Below, piece after piece: positions 1 to 6,806 of a DNA stretch of 17,554 bases. The notes beneath the pieces are model-generated. The model worked only from the letters and a program-made list of their open reading frames with translations. It was not told where the DNA came from and made no database searches. The stretch comes from Stercoripulliclostridium_A sp045535235. GTDB lineage: Bacteria; Bacillota; Clostridia; Christensenellales; DTU072. Within the stretch, counting starts at the first letter, position 1. Each line of letters starts with the position of its first letter. A program made the position numbers and the translations under genes. The DNA is taken from contig JAZSLG010000006.1 in the NCBI GenBank assembly GCA_045535235.1, positions 1 to 17,554 on the forward strand, given 5' to 3'.

Positions 1-2274
1 GCATTGAACATCCCGATCAGACTTGAAATCTATTTCCCTATTGCACTTTGAAATATCGCCATCTAATCTTGTTATTTCGATATCAAGTTTTGCTATACGT
101 GAAGAAATTACGCTAACGGCACTTGCAAGTTCCTTGCACTCGTTTTCACGGTCTTCTATATCCGCAGAAATTAGTTCCAAATCTTTTTTTGCTTGCCTAA
201 TCTTTTTTACGACCTCTTCTTTTTCGTTTTCTCTGGAGAGTATTTTAGCTCCACTTTTTGCATTTGCACCACCAGTTAACGCACCGCTAGGCGAATATAC
301 GTCACCTTCAAGAGTAATGGAACGGAAAGAATAGCCGTATTTTTTAGAAACTCTAAGAGCTGTTTCTTGATCTTCTACAATAACAGTTTTGCCAAGCAAA
401 TTGGATATAATATTATTATATTTAAAATCGTATCTAATCAAATCGCTTGCAACGCCAATTACTCCTTCCTCGTCCAATGCTTTTTCTTGCTCTCTAGATA
501 AATCATTAAACTTCATGGTAGTCATGGGCAAGAAAGTAGCACGACCTAAATTGTTATTCCTCAAAACTTTCATTAAATCCGAGGCATCGTATTCATTTTT
601 TGTAATAATATTCTGAATAGATTTTCCCAGAGCAATTTCAATAGCAAGTTGTAAATCTTTAGGTACGTTAATAATCTCCGCTACGGTTGCAACGATTTTA
701 TCTTCAACCTCGGGATGATCTTTAGCATACGCCATCAAATTTTGAATACTGCCGTCATAGTCGTTATAGCTATTAATATTTTCCTCAACGACACTCTTTT
801 TGAACTCAAGATTTTGAATACGTGTTTGAAGATTAATTTTCCTTTGTTGAATCTCTTTTAATTCATCGTCTGCATTCGATTTGTTTATGTTTGCCAAACG
901 AAGTTCTTCTATCTTTTCATTTTTCTCTTTTTCAAGAGCAGTTTTTTCTTGAACGAATTGTTCTTTTATTTTGGTTACTTTTAACGAAAGAGCTTTTTTA
1001 TCTTCGTACTCTTCTTTATTAGTTGATAGTCCATCCAACAAAAGTTTGCGCTCAAGTTCCAAAGCGGCAACATCTTTATCAATTTCCGCACTCTTAGATA
1101 ATCTATCGACAAACATCTCATTGCTTGCATCAATAGCTTTTTCTTGTTGTTCAACTGAATAAGAAATCTTAGTATATTCTTTATTTATCTCTTCTGATTC
1201 AATTTCTTTTAGCTTTAATTCATTGTTTTTCTCAACGGAAAGATTAAATTTTTCTTCGATTAATTTAGCTTTTTCTTCAAGTTTAATTTTATTAACTTTT
1301 CGTGCTTCAGCAATGGCTAGATTATCTTGTTTTGCGTATTCAATATCCTTACCCAATGCGCGCCCTTCACCTAGAGCCTTTTCCGCTGCGACCATTAAAT
1401 CGGTAATTTGGTCACGCAATAAATTTGAAAACTTAGTACCGTTTTCAATACCAACCATTGTAACGTTATAATCTCGATTTAATCTATCAAGTTCGTTAAC
1501 TTGTTCGGTCAATTCACTGGTTATTTTGTTAAGTTTATTACGTATCCTTTCGCGTGTAGCCGCACTATTATCACATTGATGCAAAAAATAAGCTACTTCC
1601 AAATATTTTAACTTTTCACGAAGGGCTTTTACCTTGCAAGCGTCGCTTGCTTCCTTTTCTAGTGGTCCAAGAGAAGAGCCTACTTCTTGCAATATATCGT
1701 TAATACGCGACATATCCAAACGAGCACGTTCTAGCTTACGTTCAGTTTCTACTTTTCTTGCCTTTTGACGGCTAATTCCAGCAGCCTCTTCAAATATCTT
1801 TCTTCTGCCTTCTGGACTATTAGAAAGAATTTCATCAATCTTACCTTGACCAATAATGCTATATCCTTCTCTACCTATACCGGTATCGCGGAAAAGGTCA
1901 ATAATATCCTTATGACGGCAACGTTCTCTATTTATAAAATATTCACCTTCGCCACCACGAACCAATTTACGAGTAATTACTACTTCGTCAAAATCAACGT
2001 TATACCTTCTATCCTCATTATCAAGATATAAACTAACCTCGCAATAAGACAGTGATAAGCGATTCGTCGTCCCATTAAATATCAAATCGGGCATTTTGGT
2101 TACACGCAAAGTTTTGGGAGCTTGTTCACCTAGCACCCATCTAACTGCGTCTATAACATTTGACTTACCGCACCCGTTGGGGCCAACGATACCAGTAACG
2201 TTAGATTCGAAAGGTATTTCTGTTTTATCTGCAAAAGATTTGAATCCGTGTAATTCGATTTTCTTTAAGTTCAA
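1..2274 (-). CDS. smc: Chromosome segregation ATPase SMC, N-terminal two thirds (C-terminus beyond window edge)
   Basis: SMC is the core ATPase of the bacterial condensin (SMC-ScpAB) that organises and segregates the chromosome. The frame is open from 2274 to base 1, about 758 codons of the roughly 1180 usual, so the right-hand coil, Walker B and signature motif lie outside the window. Visible: N-terminal HGFKSFADKT, Walker A GPNGCGKSN near residues 31-39, Q-loop region GQGKIDEILS near 142-151, a long charged coiled coil, and a hinge around residues 505-665 containing NNLGRATFLP and GALTGGANAKSG. The start is TTG at 2274-2272: it is the only plausible start before HGFKSF, with AAGGAG (2283-2288) eight bases upstream. 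An ATG seven bases further upstream is in another frame. A small oddity is VTKM after PKTLR, where many SMCs have GGKM. Confidence 0.96.
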   Translation of the reverse strand, partial: MNLKKIELHGFKSFADKTEIPFESNVTGIVGPNGCGKSNVIDAVRWVLGEQAPKTLRVTKMPDLIFNGTTNRLSLSYCEVSLYLDNEDRRYNVDFDEVVITRKLVRGGEGEYFINRERCRHKDIIDLFRDTGIGREGYSIIGQGKIDEILSNSPEGRRKIFEEAAGISRQKARKVETERKLERARLDMSRINDILQEVGSSLGPLEKEASDACKVKALREKLKYLEVAYFLHQCDNSAATRERIRNKLNKITSELTEQVNELDRLNRDYNVTMVGIENGTKFSNLLRDQITDLMVAAEKALGEGRALGKDIEYAKQDNLAIAEARKVNKIKLEEKAKLIEEKFNLSVEKNNELKLKEIESEEINKEYTKISYSVEQQEKAIDASNEMFVDRLSKSAEIDKDVAALELERKLLLDGLSTNKEEYEDKKALSLKVTKIKEQFVQEKTALEKEKNEKIEELRLANINKSNADDELKEIQQRKINLQTRIQNLEFKKSVVEENINSYNDYDGSIQNLMAYAKDHPEVEDKIVATVAEIINVPKDLQLAIEIALGKSIQNIITKNEYDASDLMKVLRNNNLGRATFLPMTTMKFNDLSREQEKALDEEGVIGVASDLIRYDFKYNNIISNLLGKTVIVEDQETALRVSKKYGYSFRSITLEGDVYSPSGALTGGANAKSGAKILSRENEKEEVVKKIRQAKKDLELISADIEDRENECKELASAVSVISSRIAKLDIEITRLDGDISKCNREIDFKSDRDVQC

Positions 2275-2290
2275 AGTACATACTCCTTAC

Positions 2291-2304
2291 GTGCGCACGC
2301 GCAC
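2291..2304. repeat. GC-rich inverted repeat in the smc leader
   Basis: A 6-base inverted repeat, GTGCGC and GCGCAC separated by two bases, lies immediately upstream of the smc ribosome binding site. It is almost pure GC in a strongly AT-rich region. In the smc transcript it could form a short stem of about five pairs, or at DNA level be an operator. No factor is recognised, and it could be chance. Confidence 0.45.
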
Positions 2305-2317
2305 TTCTATAGTCTAT

Positions 2318-2346
2318 AGTATAAAATAAGTAATAAAAAAAAGCAA
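2318..2346 (-). promoter_or_regulatory. Candidate sigma-A promoter for smc
   Basis: On the minus strand, a -35-like TTGCTT (2346-2341) is followed after 17 bases by TATACT (2323-2318). This would start transcription about 35-40 bases upstream of the smc TTG start. The -35 box matches only the TTG half of the consensus, and it is physically part of the 3' arm of the preceding terminator hairpin. The -10 is good. The terminator ahead of smc makes a separate promoter likely. Confidence 0.55.
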
Positions 2347-2374
2347 CCCATATTTTTCTTTTAGGTCGCTTTTT
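2335..2374 (-). terminator. Rho-independent terminator after rnc
   Basis: Read on the minus strand, AAGCGACCT (2371-2363) pairs with GGGTTGCTT (2349-2341), nine pairs including two G-U. The loop is about 13 bases and an eight-base U-run (2342-2335) overlaps the stem base. It begins about 25 bases after the rnc stop and closes the rpmF-plsX-rnc unit. A T-run at 2370-2374 gives it weak activity on the other strand too. Confidence 0.8.
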
Positions 2375-2395
2375 AGATTAAAAAATTGGATGAAT

Positions 2396-3085
2396 CTATT
2401 TAATTCTCAACATATCCAAAGTACGCATTGATGCTTGTTGTTCTGCTTTCTTTTTAGAAACAGCTTCTCCGCGTCCATATTGTTGTCCATTAATATATAC
2501 GATGGCTTGAAATCCTGAATTAACGTTATCGGCAAGCGGTATTACCTCAAACTCAACTTTGAAATCATCACGTTTTGCACTATATTCTAACAATTTAGAT
2601 TTGTAATCGGTAATTTCATTTTTCAAATAATCAAAATTAAGCTTTTTACCCAAATGTCTATAAACGTACTTCTCACATTCTTTATAATCACCTGAATCAA
2701 GCATAATAGCGCCTATAATAGATTCAAAAATATCTTCTTTAACGTTAGCGCTTTTTAAAATTTCATTTTCAATAGAACCTTGTGCTGTGCGAACGTATTT
2801 AATAAGCCCCATCTCTTCCATAACACTGGATAAAGATTTACCGGAAACAATCTGTGCTTTAGTTTTTGTTAGAAAACCTTCGTCTTCTTCTTGATAAGAA
2901 TTAAACAAATAAGAAGAAACGATGAATCCTAAAATACTATCACCCAAAAACTCTAATCTTTCATAGCTATTATCGGCATTTTCATTAGCATAGGAACTGT
3001 GAGTTAACGCCTCAACCAATAGACGCTTATCAATAAATTCATATCCTATTATTTGTTCTACGTTTTGGATATCTTGCCTATTCAT
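2396..3085 (-). CDS. rnc: Ribonuclease III
   Basis: This endonuclease cleaves double-stranded RNA, including rRNA precursors, as a Mg2+-dependent homodimer. The 229 residues match the family length. The signature ERLEFLGDS is at residues 42-50, and a second acidic cluster in KEDIFESIIGAIMLD supplies the remaining metal ligands. The C-terminal double-stranded RNA-binding domain starts near DYKSKLLEY and ends in the SKKKAEQQAS helix. The ATG overlaps the 3' end of plsX by 8 bases, with AAGG inside plsX as a weak ribosome binding site, so translation is probably coupled. The plsX-rnc-smc order is common in Clostridia, usually with acpP between plsX and rnc; acpP is absent here. Confidence 0.97.
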   Translation of the reverse strand: MNRQDIQNVEQIIGYEFIDKRLLVEALTHSSYANENADNSYERLEFLGDSILGFIVSSYLFNSYQEEDEGFLTKTKAQIVSGKSLSSVMEEMGLIKYVRTAQGSIENEILKSANVKEDIFESIIGAIMLDSGDYKECEKYVYRHLGKKLNFDYLKNEITDYKSKLLEYSAKRDDFKVEFEVIPLADNVNSGFQAIVYINGQQYGRGEAVSKKKAEQQASMRTLDMLRIK

Positions 3086-4100
3086 TTTCTACCTTATCTT
3101 CTATGGTCAAAGCCTTGGTAACCTCGTCAATGATTCCTTTTTGATGTAATGTGTAGGCTTGCATAATTGCAGCAGCTATCGATTTTGCTTTTGAACTACC
3201 ATGAGCCTTAATCACTATCTTTTGTAAACCGACTAAAACGGCGCCACCATAATCGTTATAATCCAACGTCTTTTTAACTTTTTTGAAAACGGGTTTCATT
3301 AGAAGATAACCAATTTTAGCTCTCAAACCACCTTCCATAATAGCATTTTTCAAAATAGTCATAAAAGCTAAAGCAGTACCTTCACAACCCTTAAGAGCTA
3401 TATTACCACTAAAGCCGTCAGCTACAACGACGTCATAGTCACCGGAAAGAATCTCTCTAGCCTCCATATTCCCAACAAAATTAATACCTTTTTCTTCTTT
3501 CAATAAAGGGAATGCTTCCGTATTAAGCGTGTTACCTTTTTTATCCTCGGTTCCATTAGATAGTAAACCAATTCTGGGATTTTGGATGCCCATATAAGAC
3601 GTTGCCATAGCACGACCAAAATGTGCAAACTGAACTAACATTTGTGGTTTACATTCGGCGTTTGCGCCACAATCAACTAGTGTCACAAAACCTCCTTTAA
3701 CGGTAGGAAGCAATGGAGCTAAAGCTGCTCTAGTTACACCTTTAATACGTTTTACAAGCAACATTCCACCCGTTAAAACAGCACCAGAAGACCCTGCGGA
3801 AATGAGAGCTACGCAATCAGGGTCATTGTTGAGAGCCTTAAAAGAAACCACCAATGAGCTATCTTTTTTTCTTCTTATGGCTTCGGTTGGTACATCGTCG
3901 TTAGTAATAACGTCACGCGCATCCAATATTTCTACTCTTTCTCCAGAATATTCATATTTTAATAGTAAAGCAGTTATTTCTTCTTGCTTACCTACTAAAA
4001 CTAATTTGAAACCATCTTTTTCATTCAACGCTTGTACAGCACCTTTTACAATTTCCTCAGGTGCATTATCTCCGCCAAATACGTCCAAAACAATTTTCAT
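3078..4100 (-). CDS. plsX: Phosphate acyltransferase PlsX
   Basis: PlsX converts acyl-ACP and phosphate to acyl-phosphate, the acyl donor for PlsY in the first step of phosphatidic acid synthesis. It is a peripheral membrane enzyme. The 340-residue protein has the family N-terminus MKIVLDVFGGDNAP, the central VALISAGSSGAVLTGG segment, TLVDCGANAECKPQ, and the VVVADGFSGNIALK segment. All are in the usual order and the length is normal (about 330-345). The ATG is preceded by AGGAGC at suitable spacing. It follows rpmF across a perfect hairpin and overlaps rnc by 8 bases. Confidence 0.96.
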   Translation of the reverse strand: MKIVLDVFGGDNAPEEIVKGAVQALNEKDGFKLVLVGKQEEITALLLKYEYSGERVEILDARDVITNDDVPTEAIRRKKDSSLVVSFKALNNDPDCVALISAGSSGAVLTGGMLLVKRIKGVTRAALAPLLPTVKGGFVTLVDCGANAECKPQMLVQFAHFGRAMATSYMGIQNPRIGLLSNGTEDKKGNTLNTEAFPLLKEEKGINFVGNMEAREILSGDYDVVVADGFSGNIALKGCEGTALAFMTILKNAIMEGGLRAKIGYLLMKPVFKKVKKTLDYNDYGGAVLVGLQKIVIKAHGSSKAKSIAAAIMQAYTLHQKGIIDEVTKALTIEDKVENE

Positions 4101-4118
4101 AAAAGCTCCTATAAAATC

Positions 4119-4145
4119 AATAAAGGAAGCTCGGCTTCCTTTATT
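4119..4145 (-). terminator. Perfect 12-bp hairpin between rpmF and plsX (possible partial terminator)
   Basis: AATAAAGGAAGC and GCTTCCTTTATT are exact inverted repeats around a three-base loop. They start about 15 bases after the rpmF stop and end about 20 bases before the plsX ATG. On the minus strand the stem runs into a U-rich but interrupted tail (GATTTTAT), so it may terminate only part of the transcripts, or act as an mRNA processing or stabilising element. As plsX has no other obvious promoter, some read-through is expected. Confidence 0.6.
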
Positions 4146-4159
4146 GTTAGATATTTAAA

Positions 4160-4351
4160 TTAGTTATCTTTCTTTTCTTTCTTAACGACTACTTGCTTGC
4201 CGTTATAGTATCCACACTCAGGACAAACCTTGTGGCCTTCGATAAGCTCGTGGCATTGAGGGCATTCAACAAGATTAGGAGCGGATAATTTCCACTGTGC
4301 ATATCTGGTATTGGTTCTTTGCTTTGAAACTTTTCTCTTCGGAACTGCCAT
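4160..4351 (-). CDS. rpmF: Large-subunit ribosomal protein bL32
   Basis: This is a structural protein of the 50S subunit. The 63-residue protein begins MAVPKRKVSKQRTNTR, typical of L32, and has a four-cysteine zinc ribbon (C30, C33, C43, C46), so it is the zinc-binding form. A strong AGGAGG precedes the ATG. It is first in the rpmF-plsX-rnc unit and is driven by a consensus promoter just upstream. In many Bacillota a DUF177 (YceD) gene directly precedes rpmF. Here only about 100 bases separate it from ackA, leaving no room for one. Confidence 0.97.
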   Translation of the reverse strand: MAVPKRKVSKQRTNTRYAQWKLSAPNLVECPQCHELIEGHKVCPECGYYNGKQVVVKKEKKDN

Positions 4352-4392
4352 ATTAGACCTCCTCGTTTATTTTATCTTAAACTCGCTAGACT

Positions 4393-4421
4393 ATTATATC
4401 TAATCGAAACTATTATGTCAA
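4393..4421 (-). promoter_or_regulatory. Consensus sigma-A promoter for rpmF-plsX-rnc
   Basis: On the minus strand TTGACA (4421-4416) and TATAAT (4398-4393) are both exact consensus hexamers at the ideal 17-base spacing, about 40 bases upstream of the rpmF start. It is the best promoter in the window and fits strong ribosomal protein expression. The region between it and the ackA stop (4422-4455) is AT-rich and shows no terminator for pta-ackA, so read-through into rpmF is also possible. Confidence 0.88.
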
Positions 4422-4455
4422 ACTTTTTTGGCTAATTTTATATGAAATAATTATA

Positions 4456-5655
4456 TTATTTGCTTTCAGCAAGAGCTTTTGCATCTCTTGCAATAACCAA
4501 TTCTTCATTTGTAGGAATTACTACAACTTTTACAGCACTATTTTCTGCATGTAATTCTTGGAAACAACCTCTCTTGCAAGTAGCGCTCTTTTCAAAATCA
4601 AAATTAACGCCAAAAACCTCAAGTCCTTTCATAATAAGAGCACGTGCTTCGGAAGAGTTTTCACCAATGCCACCGGTAAATACTATACAATCTAAACCGC
4701 CCATTGCTGCAATATAACTTCCTATATACTTGCGAATTCTATATGCAAACATGTTAAATGCAAGTTGTGCCCTTTCATTTCCCTCATTAGCAAGTTTTGA
4801 AAGGTCACGGCAATCGCTGTAACCGGCAATCCCCTTAAAGCCACATTCTTTGTTTAGATAATTAACTATTTGAGCCGCGGTCATTCCTTTTTGTTCTGCT
4901 AGGAAAGTAACTGCAGCGGCATCAATATCACCACTTCTGGTACCCATTACCATTCCTTCTAGAGGAGTAAGGCCCATACTCGTATCAACGCATTTACCAT
5001 TAACTACTGCGGAAATGGATGAACCATTGCCCAAGTGGCAAGTAATAATTTTACTTTCTTTTTTACCAAGATATTTTATGGCTTCTCCGGAAACGAATTT
5101 GTGAGAAGTTCCATGGAAACCGTATTTACGTACCTTATATTGTTTGTAATCATCATAGTTAATTGCATACATATAAGCGTAATCAGGCATTGAAGAATGG
5201 AATTCCGTATCAAATACAGCAACGTTAACCTTGTCGGGCATAAGAGCCAAACAACTACGAATACAACCAAGGTTTGCCGGCATATGTAGAGGTCCTAAAA
5301 CGGTATTTCTATCGCATATCTCCAAAACTTCGGGGGTAACAATAACGCTTGACTTAAAGTCCTCACCACCGTGAAGAACACGATGTCCTATTGCACCTAT
5401 TTCATCCATTGAAGACAAAATGCCGTTTTCTTTATCAGTCAGAGCTTTCATAACCAAAGTAAAAGCTTCGGTGTGGTCTGCAATAATTTGCTCAACTACT
5501 ATAACTTTATCTCCAGTTGCCTCTTGCTTTAATTTACCAACGAGTCCTGTACCTATTTTTTCAACGATACCCTTTCCTATGGTATTTTCGTTATCCATAT
5601 CAATAACTTGATATTTTAGAGAAGAACTACCTGCATTAAGTACTAAAACCTTCAT
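4456..5655 (-). CDS. ackA: Acetate kinase
   Basis: Acetate kinase transfers phosphate from acetyl phosphate to ADP, giving acetate and ATP; it is the final energy-yielding step of acetate fermentation. The 399 residues equal the family norm. Motifs in order: N-terminal VLNAGSSSLKYQ with the catalytic Asn, GHRVLHGGEDF, VFDTEFHSSMP with the catalytic Asp, RKYGFHGTSH, CHLGNGSSISAV, LEGMVMGTRSGDID and the C-terminal nucleotide site VFTGGIGENS. The gap to pta is nine bases. The ribosome binding site TAGGAGG contains the pta stop codon TAG, so the pair is one transcript and probably translationally coupled. Confidence 0.98.
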   Translation of the reverse strand: MKVLVLNAGSSSLKYQVIDMDNENTIGKGIVEKIGTGLVGKLKQEATGDKVIVVEQIIADHTEAFTLVMKALTDKENGILSSMDEIGAIGHRVLHGGEDFKSSVIVTPEVLEICDRNTVLGPLHMPANLGCIRSCLALMPDKVNVAVFDTEFHSSMPDYAYMYAINYDDYKQYKVRKYGFHGTSHKFVSGEAIKYLGKKESKIITCHLGNGSSISAVVNGKCVDTSMGLTPLEGMVMGTRSGDIDAAAVTFLAEQKGMTAAQIVNYLNKECGFKGIAGYSDCRDLSKLANEGNERAQLAFNMFAYRIRKYIGSYIAAMGGLDCIVFTGGIGENSSEARALIMKGLEVFGVNFDFEKSATCKRGCFQELHAENSAVKVVVIPTNEELVIARDAKALAESK

Positions 5656-5664
5656 AATAACCTC

Positions 5665-6654
5665 CTATTGTAGAGCAGTAATAGCTACAACGCCAACAAC
5701 GTCTGAAACAGAACAACCTCTAGAAAGGTCGTTAACCGGTAGAGCCAAACCTTGGCAGATAGGTCCAATTGCTTCCATTCCGCCAAAGCGTTGTGCTATT
5801 TTATACCCTATATTTCCAGATTGTAAGTCAGGGAATACTAAAACGTTAGCATGTCCAGCGACCTTAGAGCCAGGAGCTTTTAATTCACCAACTTTAGGAA
5901 CTATAGCAGCATCAAGTTGAAGTTCTCCATCAAGATCAAAATCAAGCTCTTTTTCTTTCAACATTGCGGTTGCTTGTTGAACTTTATCTACGTTAGGATG
6001 CGAAGCACTACCCTTAGTAGAGAAACTTAGCATTGCAACTTTAGGTTCCTTAATATTAGCAATTTTTCTTGCACTCGCTGCAGAAGCAAGAGCTATATCA
6101 ACCAATTGTTCAGCCGTAGGGTCTGGAAGAACGGCACAGTCGCCAAATACCATAACTCCATTTTCACCATAAGGAGATCCTTCGGGAAGCCCCATAACGA
6201 AGCAACCGGAAACGGTTTTGATACCAGGTTTAGTTTTTATAATTTGTAATGCGGGACGAAGTACGTCTCCAGTAGAATTAATTGCACCTGCGACCATACC
6301 ATCTGCATCGCCACTCTTAACCATTAAGCAACCATAGAATAAAGGATTTGTTGCAAGTTGAAGAGCTTTTTCTTCGGTCATACCTTTAGCTTTACGAAGT
6401 TCATAAAGAAGATTTGCATATTCTTTTATTTTATCAGAAGTCTTGGGATTAACTATATTAACGCCGTCAAGGGCGCCCTTTTCCACTTTAGATAGAATAA
6501 CGTCTTTATCGCCAAGTAGAGTAATATTGGCGATACCTTGTTGCTTAACGATTGCTGCTGCGTTGATAATACGGCTTTCTTCGCCTTCTGCCAATACGAT
6601 ATGTTTGTTAGCTATTTTGGCACGAGCGATAATAGTATCCATTAACTTCGACAT
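5665..6654 (-). CDS. pta: Phosphate acetyltransferase
   Basis: Pta converts acetyl-CoA and phosphate to acetyl phosphate and CoA and feeds AckA. It is the short form (329 residues), without the DRTGG and AAA-like N-terminal domains of the enterobacterial enzyme. Visible family segments are HIVLAEGEE near the N-terminus, KSGDADGMVAGA, TGDVLRPALQIIKT, VMVFGDCAVLPDPT and the C-terminal GLALPVNDLSRGCSV. I place the start at the ATG at 6654-6652, five bases after GGAGG. An in-frame TTG four codons upstream would overlap that ribosome binding site and is less likely. It is first gene of the pta-ackA unit. Confidence 0.97.
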   Translation of the reverse strand: MSKLMDTIIARAKIANKHIVLAEGEESRIINAAAIVKQQGIANITLLGDKDVILSKVEKGALDGVNIVNPKTSDKIKEYANLLYELRKAKGMTEEKALQLATNPLFYGCLMVKSGDADGMVAGAINSTGDVLRPALQIIKTKPGIKTVSGCFVMGLPEGSPYGENGVMVFGDCAVLPDPTAEQLVDIALASAASARKIANIKEPKVAMLSFSTKGSASHPNVDKVQQATAMLKEKELDFDLDGELQLDAAIVPKVGELKAPGSKVAGHANVLVFPDLQSGNIGYKIAQRFGGMEAIGPICQGLALPVNDLSRGCSVSDVVGVVAITALQ

Positions 6655-6682
6655 ATTTGCCTCCAAAAAAAGTTTTGTTTAT

Positions 6683-6712
6683 TTGACGGAATGCTATAAT
6701 AAGTAATATAAT
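6683..6712 (+). promoter_or_regulatory. Candidate sigma-A promoter for tmcAL
   Basis: On the plus strand TTGACG (6683-6688) is followed after 18 bases by an exact TATAAT (6707-6712). This would begin transcription near 6719 and give a leader of about 88 bases before the tmcAL ATG. The element points toward the candidate pta promoter, whose -10 lies only 17 bases beyond this one. Confidence 0.65.
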
Positions 6713-6729
6713 ATATATAGTCCTTTAGT

Positions 6730-6758
6730 ATATTACTACGAAATCAGGTTAAAATCAA
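6730..6758 (-). promoter_or_regulatory. Candidate sigma-A promoter for pta-ackA
   Basis: On the minus strand TTGATT (6758-6753) is followed after 17 bases by TAATAT (6735-6730). The start would be near 6723, about 69 bases upstream of the pta ATG. Each hexamer is four of six to consensus, so it is weaker than the facing plus-strand promoter. The intergenic region is so AT-rich that other -10-like words exist. Confidence 0.5.
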
Positions 6759-6806
6759 GCGGATTTAAAAAAAACCTAAAGCGACTTAATTAGGAGATAC
6801 ATTTTT

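Noticed and set aside
2279..2281. ATG seven bases upstream of the smc TTG as the smc start
   Set aside because: It is out of frame with the SMC protein; the in-frame TTG at 2274-2272 has better spacing from AAGGAG and leads directly into the SMC N-terminus.
23..2329. Series of plus-strand open frames of 60-100 codons across the left end
   Set aside because: All lie opposite the long minus-strand smc frame, are Ser/Phe/Ile-rich as expected from the complement of Lys/Glu-rich coiled coil, and lack supporting signals.
3802..4158. Plus-strand 118-codon open frame opposite plsX
   Set aside because: It is fully antisense to the well-supported plsX gene, has low-complexity serine-rich sequence, no recognisable family and no ribosome binding site.
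4440..4458. AT-only palindrome AAATAAT-ATA-ATTATTT at the ackA stop as a terminator
   Set aside because: It contains no G-C pair and no following T-run, so a stable termination hairpin is unlikely.
5076..5270. Minus-strand 64-codon frame inside ackA
   Set aside because: It is an alternate frame of the acetate kinase gene with no independent support.
6746..6777. Imperfect inverted repeat (AGGTT ... AACCT with inner AATC/GATT) in the tmcAL leader, considered as a riboswitch or attenuator
   Set aside because: The pairing is short, AT-rich and interrupted by unpaired bases, and no known riboswitch motif is visible.
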